Positions 11,199 through 22,965 are shown, numbered from the stretch's first letter. The stretch: DNA of 64,000 nucleotides from Peronospora farinosa (GCA_947646735.1 CANTFK010000159.1:1-64000); one strand, 5' to 3'. Numbers and translations are program-made. The notes: generated by a model from the letters alone, not told the origin.

Positions 11199-11796
11199 TG
11201 TAGACGGGCACTTCTACGAAGTTGCCTCGTACTACGAGCACACTTATGCACAAGCGAGGAAGCGGTTAGACCGTCTTACCTTCGCGTGCGAGGGTGGTTG
11301 GGAGGTTGGTCGACTGCTTAAGCAGTCGTACCACCAGTTGCCTCTCGCTTAAGCGAGAGTGCAACGAACTTTTTAACACTTAGAACACCGACGTCACGCA
11401 GAAGTTTCTCAACTTCTGGTGCGTGGTGTGTTTGTTTAAGGAAAATCAAGACTGAGCTATATTTAATTAATTATAATTATATATATTTAACTACTGATTG
11501 GCTATATATATATATAGATAGATCGGATACGCGACTGTTTAGAAGCGTATCCTGTTGCATGAACTTAAATCTAGATTTAAGATCGCAACTGACGTCCATC
11601 TGAGACGTCGTGATGCCTAGCTTCAACTAGCGTCATCCCTTCTCATGTGAACTAATCAATGGATATCACATTCACGAGGGTGGATCACATTTGTGTATCG
11701 CACCCATGTGACTGGTCAAAAGTAATCATGGATACTTTTAGACCAAACATTAAGTGTATTACTTAATGTTTACGTGTAACTAGATACCCTGTTACA
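11199..11796. mobile_element. Solo family A LTR inserted in element C
   Basis: A 598-bp TG...CA segment nearly identical to the LTR at 34921-35520 and in the same orientation on the plus strand. The bases before it are ATCCC and after it ATCTC, a 5-bp target duplication with one mismatch. Removing the LTR restores a protein frame colinear with element D at 26141-26180. No internal family A sequence is present, so this is a solo LTR left by recombination. Confidence 0.92.
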
Positions 11797-13868
11797 ATCT
11801 CAGTAGGCGGACCGACGGAATCACAAATCGGTACTGGTGCACCGAATTTTAAGCTTTGGGTGAGACGAGACTCAAAATGGATACCAACAGTCTCAACAGG
11901 ACCGGGGAAGACTAAATTTCTGCAGCTAACTAATCTTAGTGATCGAGAAGTGATTGTGAATCACGGAGCTCCGATAGGTTGGTGGATGGCTGCGGATATG
12001 ATACCTCGATCACCTGGATATTTCTCGGTGGGTTCGCGTCGATGTATTGAGTGGCAGACTCTGGCCTATGAAGCAACTACAGATCGGAAGGAAGAGTTCG
12101 CTAATGAGCCAACAGGACCACTAGTTGATCACCCGTCGTATCCGCTACCAACTAATATTTTGATGCGTCCAAGGAAGGGAGAGAACGAGAAGATCGCAAA
12201 AGTGGAGAAAATTGCATCGCAATCTGATAAGGAAACGATCCACGTGGGAGTAAATCGAGAGAGTAAAGAAGATCAAGGTTATCGTGACATTGAAGATCAT
12301 CAGTCAAGACGATCACAATTTGTGATCAATATGCTGAAAGAGATCGACAAGGTGGATGGTGTACAAGACCGATCAGGTGAAAGAACCGATATTCGTGATG
12401 AAGACATAACGGAACAAGACCAAGAACAGTCCACAGATGTGATCGATGCGACCAGAGAAGTGGGAGAAGTCGATCAGATACCAGATCGATCGGATGAAAC
12501 AATTGAAGATTTTACGAAGATCGAAGACAATAACGATCAGGAACAATCCGATCGTGTGAAAAATATGTCCACAGCGATCGAAACCGAGGATGTCCCACCA
12601 AAAGAACCATCACATGAAGAGGCAGTATATTCTCACGATGAGTGGCGATCTGTTTGCCGAAGATGTCGATCAGCATATGGCGGTGTTGCCAGAATTGTGA
12701 TGTCTACGGTGGAAGTATCGATCGACGATATTCAAGTTGGCGACCCTGGAATACCATTAACAGAAGATCAAGAAAAGCTACGACAATTAATTTGGAAGAA
12801 TCGCCACTTACTCATAGGAAGAGTTAACTCCCTACCTCCCGCAACACATGGAGCAGTTTGTGACATTGATGTTGGAGGAGCTAACCCGATCGCGCAGAGA
12901 GTGCGACCTGTGGCACCCAAGTTTCGAGAGAAATTAGCGGATTCGATTAAGGGGTTATTGTCTGCCAAGATCATTCGGCCATCTACGTCGCCGTGGGCTT
13001 CACCAATTGTAGTGACTATCAAGAAGAATGGCGAAGATATTCGATTATGTATCGATTATCGTAGGGTGAACCAATTGACCCGATTGATGGTATACCCTAT
13101 GCCACTGATTATTGAGTTACTGCAAGATATGGATAAAGCTATGTGGTATTGTTCCTTGGATATGGCAAGTGGATTCTGGGTGGTTGAAATGACAGAGAGA
13201 GCGAGAATGATTTCTTCATTTATTACACCGTCAGGTTTGTTTGAGTGGTTACGAATGCCATTCGGATTGAAGAATGCTCCTCAAATCTACCAGAGATTGA
13301 TTGAAATGCTCTACATGGGTTTTTGAAAGTCGGTACAAGTTCTGATTCAATTCCAGCTGAATTGTCAAAGCCGATCGACGTGTTTACTGAAGGTGAACCA
13401 GATACCGATCCGAGACCATCGGTGTTAGGTCGGCGATCATATATTGAAGATATACTGATACCTGCTACATCGTGGACGTCCCTTTATGAGAAGGTGGAAC
13501 GATTGTTGGAAGCGTGCAATACGTGGAATTTATCAATCAGTGTGGCTAAGAGTTTTTGGGGACGTCATAAAGTGGATTTCCTGGGTCATCAGGTTTCGCT
13601 TGCAGGTTCAGAAGCTCATCCAAAAGATTTAGAATCTCTAGTGAACGTCCCATTTCCTCGGACGTTGCAATCAATGCAGTCATTTTTGGAGAGTCTGAAT
13701 TACTACAGCCGATTTATTGAGGATTTTGCGATCTATGCATCCGTACTTTATGAGCTGCGGGAGGCTGATTTTCATGAGATCAGCCGGGCTAGGGATGTTC
13801 AGATGGTCACTAATGCTGCTGGACCAAATTGTGATCGCCAGTCTCGTGACAAGTATAAAATCGATTAG
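11797..13868 (+). pseudogene. pol: Element C reverse transcriptase (frameshifted)
   Basis: The frame 11860-13326 starts in the protease-RT linker (a long acidic, GATC-encoded insert, 12180-12600), then gives RT fingers and palm: KKNGEDIRLCIDYRRVNQ, SLDMASGFW and MPFGLKNAPQIYQR. A base indel in a T-run near 13320 moves translation to 13323-13868. The active-site segment reads RRSYIEDI where YIDD is expected, after an insert of about 40 residues. The connection segment FLGHQVS and SLNYYSRFIEDFA follow. RT synthesises element cDNA; the frameshift and the Glu substitution argue against activity. Confidence 0.88.
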
Positions 13869-14935
13869 GATTTTAAATGTGGATCGAGAGATGGCTACAT
13901 TATCGATCCAGAGTCGAATACTGGGGACGATCATGGTTGCGAGGGCAGAAACCGCTGGGAGAAGGCAACGATCGCATTCACTCTATTAAAGGCTAAAATA
14001 GCCGCGACACCGATCCTGAAACATTTTGATCCAGAACGATCGCCTGTGATTGTGGTGTATGCCAGTAAGTGGGTCATATCAGCGGCGTTACTTCAAGAAC
14101 ACGATGGAATCTATTGGCCTGTCACTTTCTCTAGTCGCACGCTGAAGCCTAACGAGATAATTACGGGATGGTAGAGATAGAGGTATCAGCTCTCCTCCGG
14201 ATCCTGGATATCTGTTACACTATGTTGGTCTTACGAACGATCACAGTGCTTACTCGGCATTCGACGCTGGCTTGGTTATTGCAATCTTCTGGCCTTAACG
14301 GGAGGTTAGGAAGATGGGCTGCTCACCTATCAAATTGGACATTAGAGATCCGCCGGAGCGAGAAAGGCGAAGACGAGATATTGGGTACCCTGGCTGCGAG
14401 TATAACTCCCCGTGAAGAAGTGGACGAGATGTTGATCGCAATCGCCCCGCGTAAGCAGCCTCGGCAAACAATCAGTATGCCGCCACCCACGGTCGAAGCA
14501 GGTGAAGATCTGTTGGTAGTTAGTTTCGATGGGTCAGCTAGAGTGAAAAGGAAGGGTGGGGCATATAGCGCGATCGTGTGGAAATTACCTGAATGGACGA
14601 TCGTGGCTGCCGCTTCTGAGATTCGCTACTAATTTGACGGTGAATGAAGCGGAATATCGAGGATTACTTCTCAGCTTGGATCTGCTTGCAGATCAGACCA
14701 GGGGACGTGTAATCATTTGCGGTGACTCGAATCTGGTGATCAGCCAAATGCGTGGAGAGATCGACTGTAAAGCACCGGGTCTACAATTGCTGCGTCATAA
14801 AGCTATGGAGAAATTCCGATTGTGGCCAAACCACGAATTGTTACACATGTAGCGGGATTGGAATCAAAGTGCCGATCGACTAGCAAGTGAAGCTCTACAG
14901 CAAGAAAAGGGTACAATTGTAATTTCGGATCAAGA
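13869..14935 (+). pseudogene. Element C dual RNase H region (broken)
   Basis: Bases 13990-14160 encode the usual Ty3 RNase H start (TPILKHFDPERSPVIVVYAS and TFSSRTLKPNE). After frame breaks, 14168-14632 and 14556-14852 give a second RNase H of archaeal/plant type: VVSFDGSARV, then NEAEYRGLLLSLDLL, then ICGDSNLVISQMRGEI, then WNQSADRLAS after a stop at 14850. These are the D, E, D, D positions of type I RNase H. Element D has the same second module intact over this part (28475-28890). Two modules are unusual among Ty3 elements but described in oomycetes. Confidence 0.85.
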
Positions 14936-14945
14936 CCGCCAAGAC

Positions 14946-16477
14946 TTGGTTACTCTAAATCGGTTGGACGAGCTGTTGATCCCAAGCCAAGTCGATCAGG
15001 TAGTCAAAGTGGCTGCGATCACTCGATCAGCTGTGAGAAGACGTTGTCAGCCAGAAATTTTGCAGGAAGAAATCGTGCAGCAAATGCGGGTCGATCGCAT
15101 AAGACAAGCTCAAGACGAAGAATGTTGGATATCTAACTTGAAGACATATTTGGTCGGGGATGTTGCGACGCTAACAGCGGACGAAGCGAAGAGCTGCGCC
15201 CTGATCGCATTCGATTACGAAGTGGACCTAAGTGGACTATTATTTTTCTGCCATGGAGCGAGCGCGAAATCTGAAGATCGTAACGAGTTGTTTCGCTTGG
15301 TAATTCCGGAGTTATTGCAGCAGGATGCTTTACATCATTACCATACGAGTCTGGAAGGTGGTCACCAAGGGATTGGTCGAACCTACCAACGGATAAAAAT
15401 GAATTTCCACTGGCGAGGTTGTAGCGCAGTGTGCAGCGATACGTTGGCGAATGTGTGGATTGTGAAACAGGCAAGGGGCGGCCATCTGATCATGGAGGAT
15501 CACCAGGAAATTTACAGGCGACTTATCCGTTTTAAACTTACTCTATGGATCATATTCCGTCACTACCGCGATCTTTCAAAGGAAATACGGAGTTGTTACT
15601 ACGGGTTGATCTGTTTTCAGGCTATGTGATCGCAAAGGCCAGTTCGTCCCGGACTGTACAGACGATCGCAGAAAACTACGAAGAGTGTGTTTTCCGACGG
15701 TTTTGTGCAAGTGAGGCGATACGCCACGATCGAGAGCCAGGATTCATGTCTGACTTCTTTCGTGCGTGTAATCGGATCGCGGGGTAGAAACAACGAGCTA
15801 CCTTGGCATATAGACCATAAGCAAATGGCACGGCAGAGCGCATGTTCCAAACGTTGACACGATCAATCAAGATGTATGTAACGGATGAGAACCAGAAAGA
15901 CTGGGACGAGTATGCAGAAAGGCTGACTTTCGCGATCAATACTGCCCAAGACCGTGTCCGTAGAGATACCCCGTTTTATCTAATTCACGGTTGGGACCCG
16001 CGATCGACCTTGGAGGCAGCCCTACCGTTAGGGAGCACCAAAGCGCGTGATAGTGATCCAAGGCGATGGCGATACGGCATACAACGCCACTATCAACGGG
16101 CAAGATCGGCAGTAAATGACCGGTTGAAACTTGCGATACAAGACCGATCTGATCGACATAATGCAGATCACGATCGTTTTGAGGTGGATCGTGGATCACA
16201 GGTGTGGCTCTATCTGGATCGCGTCAAAGAAGGAGATGCTCGGAAGTTAGCCCATATATGGCACGGACCCTTTCGGGTAGCCGATAAATGTGGCGATCAC
16301 ACAGTACGATTGGAGATCGCTGGTACGCCATACAGGCTATTCCCGGTGGTCCATGTGTCTAAGTTGAAACAAGTTAGAGTGCTCCCAGAACGCCCTACAA
16401 ATTTGTTGAATGTGGATGAAGCAGATCGAGTAGATTTTGATGAAGCGTTACTGCCAGAAGGACAGCTGGAATGGTGA
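14946..16477 (+). pseudogene. Element C integrase (broken)
   Basis: Pieces at 14946-15629, 15545-15787 and 15842-16477 make up an integrase: an HHCC-like segment (HYHTSLEGGHQGIGRTYQ, with the second Cys pair altered), the catalytic core with SLYGLDHIP-like DHIPSL, then IRHDREPGF, then GTAERM, i.e. D, D, E. Two in-frame stops fall between the second Asp and the Glu near 15785 and 15823. The C-terminal barrel with WHGPFRVADKCG and HVSKLKQVR follows. Integrase joins cDNA ends to the genome. Confidence 0.85.
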
Positions 16478-16715
16478 GCTAGAGGAAGGTGAATACGAAG
16501 TGGAAAAAATCGTGGATGTGCGATCGGGTCGAAGGACGCGCTATGGTCGGGTGCATCGCCAGCTTTTAGTGAAGTGGAAGGGTTATAACGATCCTGAATG
16601 GGTGGATGAAGCAGATTTGAATTGTGGTGCTTTGTTGCAAGAGTTCGATCGCGATCGAGCTAGCCGAAATCGTTTTGAGGTGATGCAATCGCACGAGGAG
16701 GAGTCTCGTGGTTAA
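16437..16715 (+). CDS. Chromodomain at the integrase C-terminus of element C
   Basis: After a short frame overlap with the integrase, this frame gives EEGEYEVEKIVDVRSGRR, then QLLVKWKGYNDPEWVDEADL and a final acidic helix with LLQEFDRDRA. This is the full chromodomain pattern (EYEVEKI, VKWKGY, W-E-like, helix). In chromoviruses the domain steers integration to histone-marked chromatin. The frame change at 16437-16477 means it is no longer fused in this copy. Element D stops just after the EYEV residues. Confidence 0.85.
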   Translation: MMKRYCQKDSWNGELEEGEYEVEKIVDVRSGRRTRYGRVHRQLLVKWKGYNDPEWVDEADLNCGALLQEFDRDRASRNRFEVMQSHEEESRG

Positions 16716-17031
16716 GGACGATTGGATTGTTGGAGTGGTGAAGATATGTAAAAGGGTTACATATGTAGGTGGAAGGGATTATATGTGGAGTGAGAGAAGT
16801 GGTCACGAAATCAAAGATGGAAGGGGAAGGGGACCACTACGAATAAAAAAGGAAGAAGAAGAGGAGGATTTTGAGCCGCGATCGACGGTTGGGGGAATCC
16901 GCGATTCGGTAAGAGGGCCCAGAAGCTTGACGTTGGAATGTCGACATGTTGAGAACGGGAATTTGAGCGAAGGAATAGATAATGCACGGATACACCAGCA
17001 CTGTATGCCGGTTATCAGCGCAGGGGACGGC
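16716..17031 (+). other. Element C 3' untranslated region and polypurine tract
   Basis: The 316 bp after the chromodomain hold purine-rich blocks such as AAAAAAGGAAGAAGAAGAGGAGG (16846-16868) and, next to the LTR, GCGCAGGGGACGGC (17018-17031). The same 14-mer with one change precedes the LTR start at 41815, which marks it as the polypurine primer region. Confidence 0.6.
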
Positions 17032-17688
17032 TGTGGTGAAGTCGATCAAGAAAAATTTGATCAATAATATCGAAAGTGATCATAATGTGGACCACTTACA
17101 CGGCGGAAGTCATATTCTATGGATTATTCTTGGCTATTGTATTGGAATGATAGCTTATCTGGATCGATCATGTGATGGCCACGGTTGGCCGAGGATTACG
17201 CGGCTGTGATGACGATCAGGGTGGGAGATCGCTCGATCGCAATCGTCGATCGCGATCAGCAAGTGTGATCGACGATCGAGATCAACAAGTGTGATCGACA
17301 ATCGTGATCAACAAGTGTGATCGACAATCGTGATCAGCGAGTGTGATCGTCGATCGTACGATCAACAAGTGTGATGGCGTCGATCGTGATCATCGAGTGT
17401 GATCGACGATCGTGATCAACAAGTGTGATCGTCGATCGTGATCAGCGAGTGTGATCGTCGATCGTGATCAACAAGTGTTATCGTCGATCGTGATCAACAA
17501 GTGTGATCGTCGATCGTGATGCAAGACAAGTGTGATCGACGATCGTGATTGACAAGTGTGATCGACGATTGTGATTAACAAGAGTGATCGTCGATCGTGA
17601 TCGTCAAGTGTGATCGACGGACGTAACCTCGATCCAGAAAGTCGATCGCGAGATGTAACCGGTCACAAATCGATCGTAACCTCGATCG
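17032..17688 (+). mobile_element. 3' LTR of element C, truncated
   Basis: Matches the first 700 bp of the 5' LTR, including the initial TGTGGTGAAGTCGATC and the GATC minisatellite (17215-17640), but in a different arrangement and number of units. It breaks off in GATCGATTTTTTTG, where the 5' LTR continues differently (7441). The right half and the CCACCACA end are lost. Confidence 0.88.
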
Positions 17689-17689
17689 A

Positions 17690-18369
17690 TTTTTTTGTCC
17701 ATTGGGCACATTATGTGCGGCATTTGACCAGCATGTGGGCTCTTCGCGCCAGTGTTAACGTGGCAGACGTTCGTCTGGAACGCAAGATGCGTTTTGTATA
17801 CGCCCAATTAAAGGCTCGAGGCCGATTGAGAAGACAGCAAAAGCGCTATGCGCCAGCCATTTAAGATTACCATACTTCGGCTACGCCTGTAGCCGCGAGT
17901 TCACAGTAGTCCCCAACCGTGAGCTCGCTCACTTCCCCCATTACTGGGGAGAAGCACCATCGCCAACAGGTTGACCCTGCGCACGACGTTCAAAAACTTC
18001 CACGGCGTACGGGCAATCCTGCCGCAGGGGAACCTCGAATTTTCACGAGTTCCACGACTCGGGGTATCCCCGCCACTTCACCAGAAACTGGTTTTGACCG
18101 TGGCGACGACGCTTCTGGAGAAGCCGTTCCACGTAAAACTAAAGATCCCCCTGCTCATCGAGCAATGCCGGTGGAGGCCGGTGTATCGGCACAGGCTAAC
18201 GCTGAGCTGCTCCAGGAGGTGAAATGTCTTTGTGAGACCGTGCAGTAGATGCAGACTCGCCTCCAGTCGTTGGAGCAGAGTCAAACCCGAGTAGAAGGGC
18301 AGCTTTACATCTTATATCAGATGATAAGTCCTGCGGCAATGCCAATGAGCTCGGCGCAAGCGCCTTAGC
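17690..18369 (+). pseudogene. Unassigned Gag-like remnant
   Basis: Open frames at about 17700-17864 (a basic helical segment rich in Arg) and 17919-18248 (Pro/Thr/Ser-rich, ending in a helix with LLQEVKCLCETVQ) continue past a TAG into a Gln-rich coiled coil (to the stop at 18367). Their character resembles the N-terminal part of an oomycete Gag, but no zinc knuckle or core is seen. It abuts the minus-strand integrase remnant of element E. Confidence 0.4.
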
Positions 18370-18974
18370 ATTTACGTGGGAAGGATCCCAATACGCCTTG
18401 AGCATGTCAACGTAGATCACAGGGAGTGTGCACAGTTTGCGCGGCAGATCAGTGTATACGCTAATATTTTCCTGGCAACGACCATAAAAGGGCCAATGAA
18501 GCGTGGACGCAACTTCGTCTTTAGACATCAGACACTACTTTAGTAGGTAGGTTCTTAGCATTAAGTAAGACTTGGTCTCCGACCTCATACCTATCAATAC
18601 AACTTCTGCCTTTAGCATCAGCATATTCCTTTGTTTGTAAAACAAAACTTACCCGTGAAACGTGGATCACGGTTTGAAACAATTGCCACAGGCAAGCCAT
18701 GTTGGCGAAACACTCGGTCGATAAACAGCTCCGATGTACCCATACCATCGATCGAGTCTGGCACAGCCGCTAAGTGAGTCATCTTGCTCAAACGGTCAAC
18801 AAAGACTACAATACCTGTGATGCCATGCGAATCTTTCGGTAGGCGAAACACAATATCCATACTAATGGACTCCCAACACACAGTGGGAATAGGCAAACTA
18901 GCCAGCGACGCTGCCGAATGGGGCGAAAATTTCACCCGTTGACACTTTTCACACGTACGCACATATGTGCTCAC
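18370..18974 (-). pseudogene. Element E integrase remnant
   Basis: The minus frame 18974-18618 gives TCEKCQRVK (zinc-binding CX2C), then SMDIVFRLP, FVDRLSKMTHLA and SNRDPRFTGKF, i.e. the first two Asp of the D,D,E core. The core breaks off before its Glu, and 18640-18370 jumps to a C-terminal segment with DRYEVGDQVLL, then HWPF and DPSHVN. An internal deletion is therefore present. The family is A-like Ty3/Gypsy. Confidence 0.8.
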
Positions 18975-19747
18975 CCATTTATACAGCTTGGGCCACCAAT
19001 AACGTTGTCATACAAAACCATAGGTCTTTTCACGACCCAAATGACCACCGATGGCGGTGTAATGTACCTATAGAGGATACGATACTTCAGGTCCTTTTCA
19101 TGAGGAATTACAATGCGCGGTGGATCCTCCGCATCCGTACAATAGTATAACAGCCCTTGATCGATGGAATATCGATGAAGGCTCGCACGTAATCGTGTCG
19201 ACAATTTATTGTTTAAGTTTTCAAACTCATCACTGCTAATAGCATGTAGCAGAGCTACAAAATGATCATATTTTAGCGTACGCCGTATGAATGAGATCAG
19301 TGATCGAAGACGACGACGTCGTAACATGAGAAAGCTCATAGTCAGGTCTGCGTGACAACGCATCAGACAAAGCGTTTTGCTTGCCAGGCTTATACTTCTT
19401 CTCGAAGTTATATTCAGCGAAGAATGAAAGTTATCTGGAAATTCGTTGCGAGAAGTGAGGCGACTGAGTCGCAGTGCGTAATGTGCATGATCGGTATAGA
19501 TCACCAAAGGCTTCGAGCCCAACAGATGAACTCTAAATTTGACCAGACCATACTTCATCGCAAATAGCTCTTTGTCATGAACCAGATAGTTCTTTTCTGC
19601 AGCTTTCAATTGGCGAGATTCAAAAGCGATCACACGCTCACGGCCTTCATCATCTGTTTGTAACAGAGCACTGCCAATGGCAAAATCCGACGCGTCACAT
19701 ACGACGCTAAACGGTCGGTGGGTCTGGCAAAGCCAATATAGGGGCAT
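18971..19747 (-). pseudogene. Element E RNase H and linker remnant
   Basis: The frame reads SVVCDASDFAIGSALLQ, FESRQLKAAEKNYLVHDKE and VIYTDHAHYALRL, the typical Ty3 RNase H signature with its catalytic Asp and Glu residues. The later part (from about 19400 to 18990) is a degraded linker to the integrase zinc finger, with YYCTDAEDPPRIVIPHE. Only one RNase H is seen in this element, unlike C and D. Confidence 0.8.
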
Positions 19748-20696
19748 AAAGAAGGCTAGCCTTCACCGCTTGAAAAACGTCCTCGTGTTCGGCATGCCAA
19801 CACCATTCCACATCCTTTTAAAGGAGATTGATCAATGACCGAGCCATATCAGCGTAAATATTGATGTACTTATGCAAGTATCTGGCAAGGCCAAGCCATT
19901 TACGCAAGTCCTTCTGAGACTGTGGAACGGGCCAATCGACTATGGCTTTGACCTTGGCGGGATCCGCTCTGAGGCCTCGCTTCCTACTGAAGCACCCTAG
20001 AAAGGTAATCTCTTAGGCCACGAAGATGCACTTAGATGCATTAGCATATAATTTATTAGTGAGCATGCACTCGAGCATAGCTCGTAAATGAACAATATGG
20101 TTCTCAATATCTGACCGCCCATGTCCAGCTTGGCTATGGACAAAAATGTCATCAAAATACGTCTGTGCATAACTTCGATGGGGTCGAAACAATTGCGTCA
20201 CCAAACGGTTAAACGTAGCCGGAGCATTAGATATCCCCTAGGGCATCACCAACCACTCCCAAAGCATACCACTCGGAGTACTAACAGCAGTAAGCGGAAT
20301 ATCGCTAGCCCGCATAAGTAATTGGTAATAACTGTCGACTAAGTCGAGCGCACTGTACATGGTACAACCGACCATATTGTTCTGAAGAACATCCTTTATG
20401 GGTATTGGCGTTTGTGCAGGTATAGTGGCTGCATTGAGCTTATTATAAGCATGAACGATACGCAATTTGCCATTCGGTTTCTTGACACAGAAAGTAGGTG
20501 TCGAGTGCGGAGACTTACTCTCACGCATCATACCCGCCGCGTGCTTTGCACGAAAGAACTCGTCAATGACGTCACACTGTTCTTTGGGTAAGGGCCACTG
20601 TCGTGTTACGCAGTATTTGGTTTCAGGAACCAAGTCAATCTCATGACCTACACCTCTATCAGGCGGTAGAACCGACGGTGGATCGTGACACAACAC
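19748..20696 (-). pseudogene. pol: Element E reverse transcriptase remnant
   Basis: Bases 20696-20238 carry RT fingers/palm with EIDLVPETKYCVTRQWPLPKE, ESKSPHSTPTFCVKKPNGKL and SALDLVDSYYQLLM. A stop at about 20238 interrupts at MLWEWLVMP, then 20204-20013 gives TYFDDIFVHSQ, with the YxDD catalytic Asp pair intact. 20010-19750 holds the thumb and connection in broken frames. It is closest to A3 in this window. Confidence 0.82.
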
Positions 20697-20947
20697 GTCC
20701 TGGAATTACTTAACTAAAGGATAGTAGGGATCCGAAGGTTCCTTCAGAATAGATGCCCCACTACGTGCACTTAGTGCCGACTTTTTGTATCTTCAAGGAC
20801 TGCCTCATCCATAACCGAGGATGAGCTCAACTCGAGGTTAGGTCGAATGACCATCATATCGGACAAATCGCCAGCCTTCAAGGCTTGATGAAATTTATCC
20901 ACAGACATTTCGTCTAGCTCTAAGAGAGCATTTAGTGATGGGAGGAC

Positions 20948-21589
20948 CTAAAATTCAACCTCACCATCTACATCACCCGTCACTCCGTTGACCAGGGTGT
21001 ACAGCTGTTCGCTGACATCACCACATGATAAAACAGACGCCTTGCGTCTCGCAGCCGCTATCTGGCAACGTTGCCGTCTCCTTAACGAGACCGTACCTTG
21101 TGATGTACTCGGAATATTTTCATCCCCATAATCAATAGATTCCTCTACCTTAACCTGCTCTATGCGAGAGCCGATGTCATTGTTGGCATCCAGTGAGCCT
21201 CTAGTACCAGCGACATCACTAACAAGGTCATCGACCTTTACTTGCTCTATACGAGAGCCGATGTCATTACCGAGACCCAGTGAGTCGCTATTACCAGCGA
21301 CATGACTAACAATGTCATTGACCTTAACTTGCTCTATACGAGATCCGATGTCATTACCGACATCCAGTGGGTCGCTTTTACCAGCGACATTACTAACAAG
21401 GTCATCGATCTTCACTTGCTCTAAACGAGAGCCGACATCCCGTGAACCGCTATTGCAGCCAATATCACTAACAAGGTCATCGACCTTAATGTGCTCTATA
21501 CGAGAGCCGATGTCATTACCGACATCGAGTGTCTCAATATTACTATTAGGATCACTCAACGGAGTACGTGCCGTTCCACTAGGTGTCAC
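20948..21589 (-). pseudogene. Element E polyprotein linker with 26-residue repeats
   Basis: A 213-residue open frame, minus strand, made mostly of five imperfect repeats of a GNDIGSRIEQVKVDDLVSDV type (26 residues, 78 bp, from about 21560 to 21120), then a basic segment and an acidic tail. It lies where A3 has the protease-to-RT linker. The repeat predicts amphipathic helices. Continuity towards the RT is broken by stops at 20700-20950. Confidence 0.6.
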
Positions 21590-21664
21590 TTAGCTATGCT
21601 CGACACCATTGTTGTTGACGTTGGAGCTTATCAACTCAGACACTCCGATGTCCAGCAGCACACT

Positions 21665-21847
21665 TAAGGTAAATTCGATCGAAAAAAATTTGATCAACGG
21701 TGTGAAAGTGTGGACCACATACATGTCATGGATCATATTTTGAAATTACACTTGGTCATACTATGGGATCGATTGGATTTTATCAGATCGATCAATCGAT
21801 CGTCTACGATTCTTACAGGCCAAGTGAAGATTTCGGCTACATATTTA
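21665..21847 (+). mobile_element. C-type LTR fragment
   Basis: GATCGAAAAAAATTTGATCAACGG and GTGGACCACATACATGTCATGGATCATA match the start of the element C LTR (6755-6860). It stops where the D-type LTR begins at 21848. It may be the left remnant of a C-type LTR into which D inserted, or a recombination junction. Confidence 0.6.
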
Positions 21848-22965
21848 TGGGGTGAGGTGCTGTTTTTGTGATGTGGAGGTCCCAGAATCCAGTTGGATTA
21901 GGCGTATAGACCGTGTGTCAGGGACAGGAGACCAGAGATACAGGGGCCTCGAAGGGGAGCGACCGTTGACGGAAAACAATCTGCAGGAACAACAGAAGAA
22001 AATCAGTATCAAGGTACCGGTTAACCGGTACCGAAGGGAGTTGAACATGGCCCTTCATTGATCGACCTGGTCCCTCGTTGGTAGACCCGGGGTTCTTATC
22101 GGTCAACCTGGGTCCCTCATTGGTCGACCGGTCCCTCGTTGGTAGACCATGGTCCCTCATTGGTCGACCCGGTCCCTCATTGGTCGACCTAGGTCCCTCA
22201 TTGGTCGACCCGGTCCCTCGCTGGTAGACCTGGGTCCCTCATTGGTCGACCTCGGCCCCTCGGGGTTCAGCCACTCCTGACCAGTTAACACAAGGGTCAG
22301 ACCAGTCGACGCAAGGAATCAGAGCTTCAGGCAAGGATAGAGTAAAGGAGTTAAAAGGATAGGACTATATTAAATACTACTTAATTTGCGATCTACGTGG
22401 CACGACTCCGTCACCCAAGAAGGACTTGCTCTAAGTTACTCACTGTTCCGGGAAGGGATATATTTTGCCCCCCCCATCGAAGACAGTTGTGTAGCGAAGT
22501 TCAAGTGCGAATAGATCTCCAGGATATATTTGGCCTGTGAGCTCGTTCGAGTAGCAACACCCCCCAAGACCCGCTATCGGAAGCGGCCTCCCTTACCGCA
22601 CGGTCCGGGAGCAACATAAAGGTCAGGTGGTTAATACCCCTGAAACAGAAGGAAAAGGCCAGGGACGACAAGCGCCCCTGAAGAATTTGGCTCTAAGTCC
22701 ACTCTCGACAAGGTCGATCGAGTGGCCACCTACCGGCCCACCGAGTGAAGCATATCCACTCGAGGCCCCCAGGTCTACCTCCCTCAAGGCAGACGTCTAC
22801 ATCTTCACCAAGTCCTCCGAAGAGTGCAACCCGCCAGCCGACGGGTACACAAGGTGAGAGAAGGTCCATACGCGGCATCAGGGTACCCCCTCCGACAGTC
22901 GGCAGTCCGGCACAGTGAGTGGTTTGGGGTCTCATCATACAATTTTGAGAACCCACTCCACCACA
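21848..22965 (+). mobile_element. 5' LTR of element D
   Basis: A 1118-bp LTR from TGGGGTGAGGTGC to CCACTCCACCACA. Its first 130 bp match the left end of the composite at 40139-40280, and its last 110 bp match 44248-44360. It has its own minisatellite at 22062-22262. The gag ATG follows at 22966. No matching LTR is found at the right end of D. Confidence 0.8.
22062..22262. repeat. GGTCGACC minisatellite in the D LTR
   Basis: About ten imperfect units of 20-21 bp of the form GGTCCCTCATTGGTCGACC. The array is in the same LTR region where C carries GATC units and B carries GGTACC or GGTCACC units. Confidence 0.88.

Larger units (their letters stand above)
6749..17688 (+). mobile_element. Ty3/Gypsy element C, full-span but degenerate
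   Basis: Two LTR copies begin with the same TGTGGTGAAGTCGATC sequence (6749 and 17032) and flank, in order, Gag, zinc knuckles, aspartic protease, RT, RNase H, a second archaeal/plant-like RNase H, integrase and a chromodomain. The 3' LTR is cut at about 17688. The coding part has many frameshifts and stops and a foreign 598-bp solo LTR at 11199-11796. The whole element, coding included, is extremely rich in GATC. Domain order fits a chromodomain-bearing Ty3 lineage with dual RNase H, as described for oomycete Ty3 elements (Chronos and Archon groups). Confidence 0.9.
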
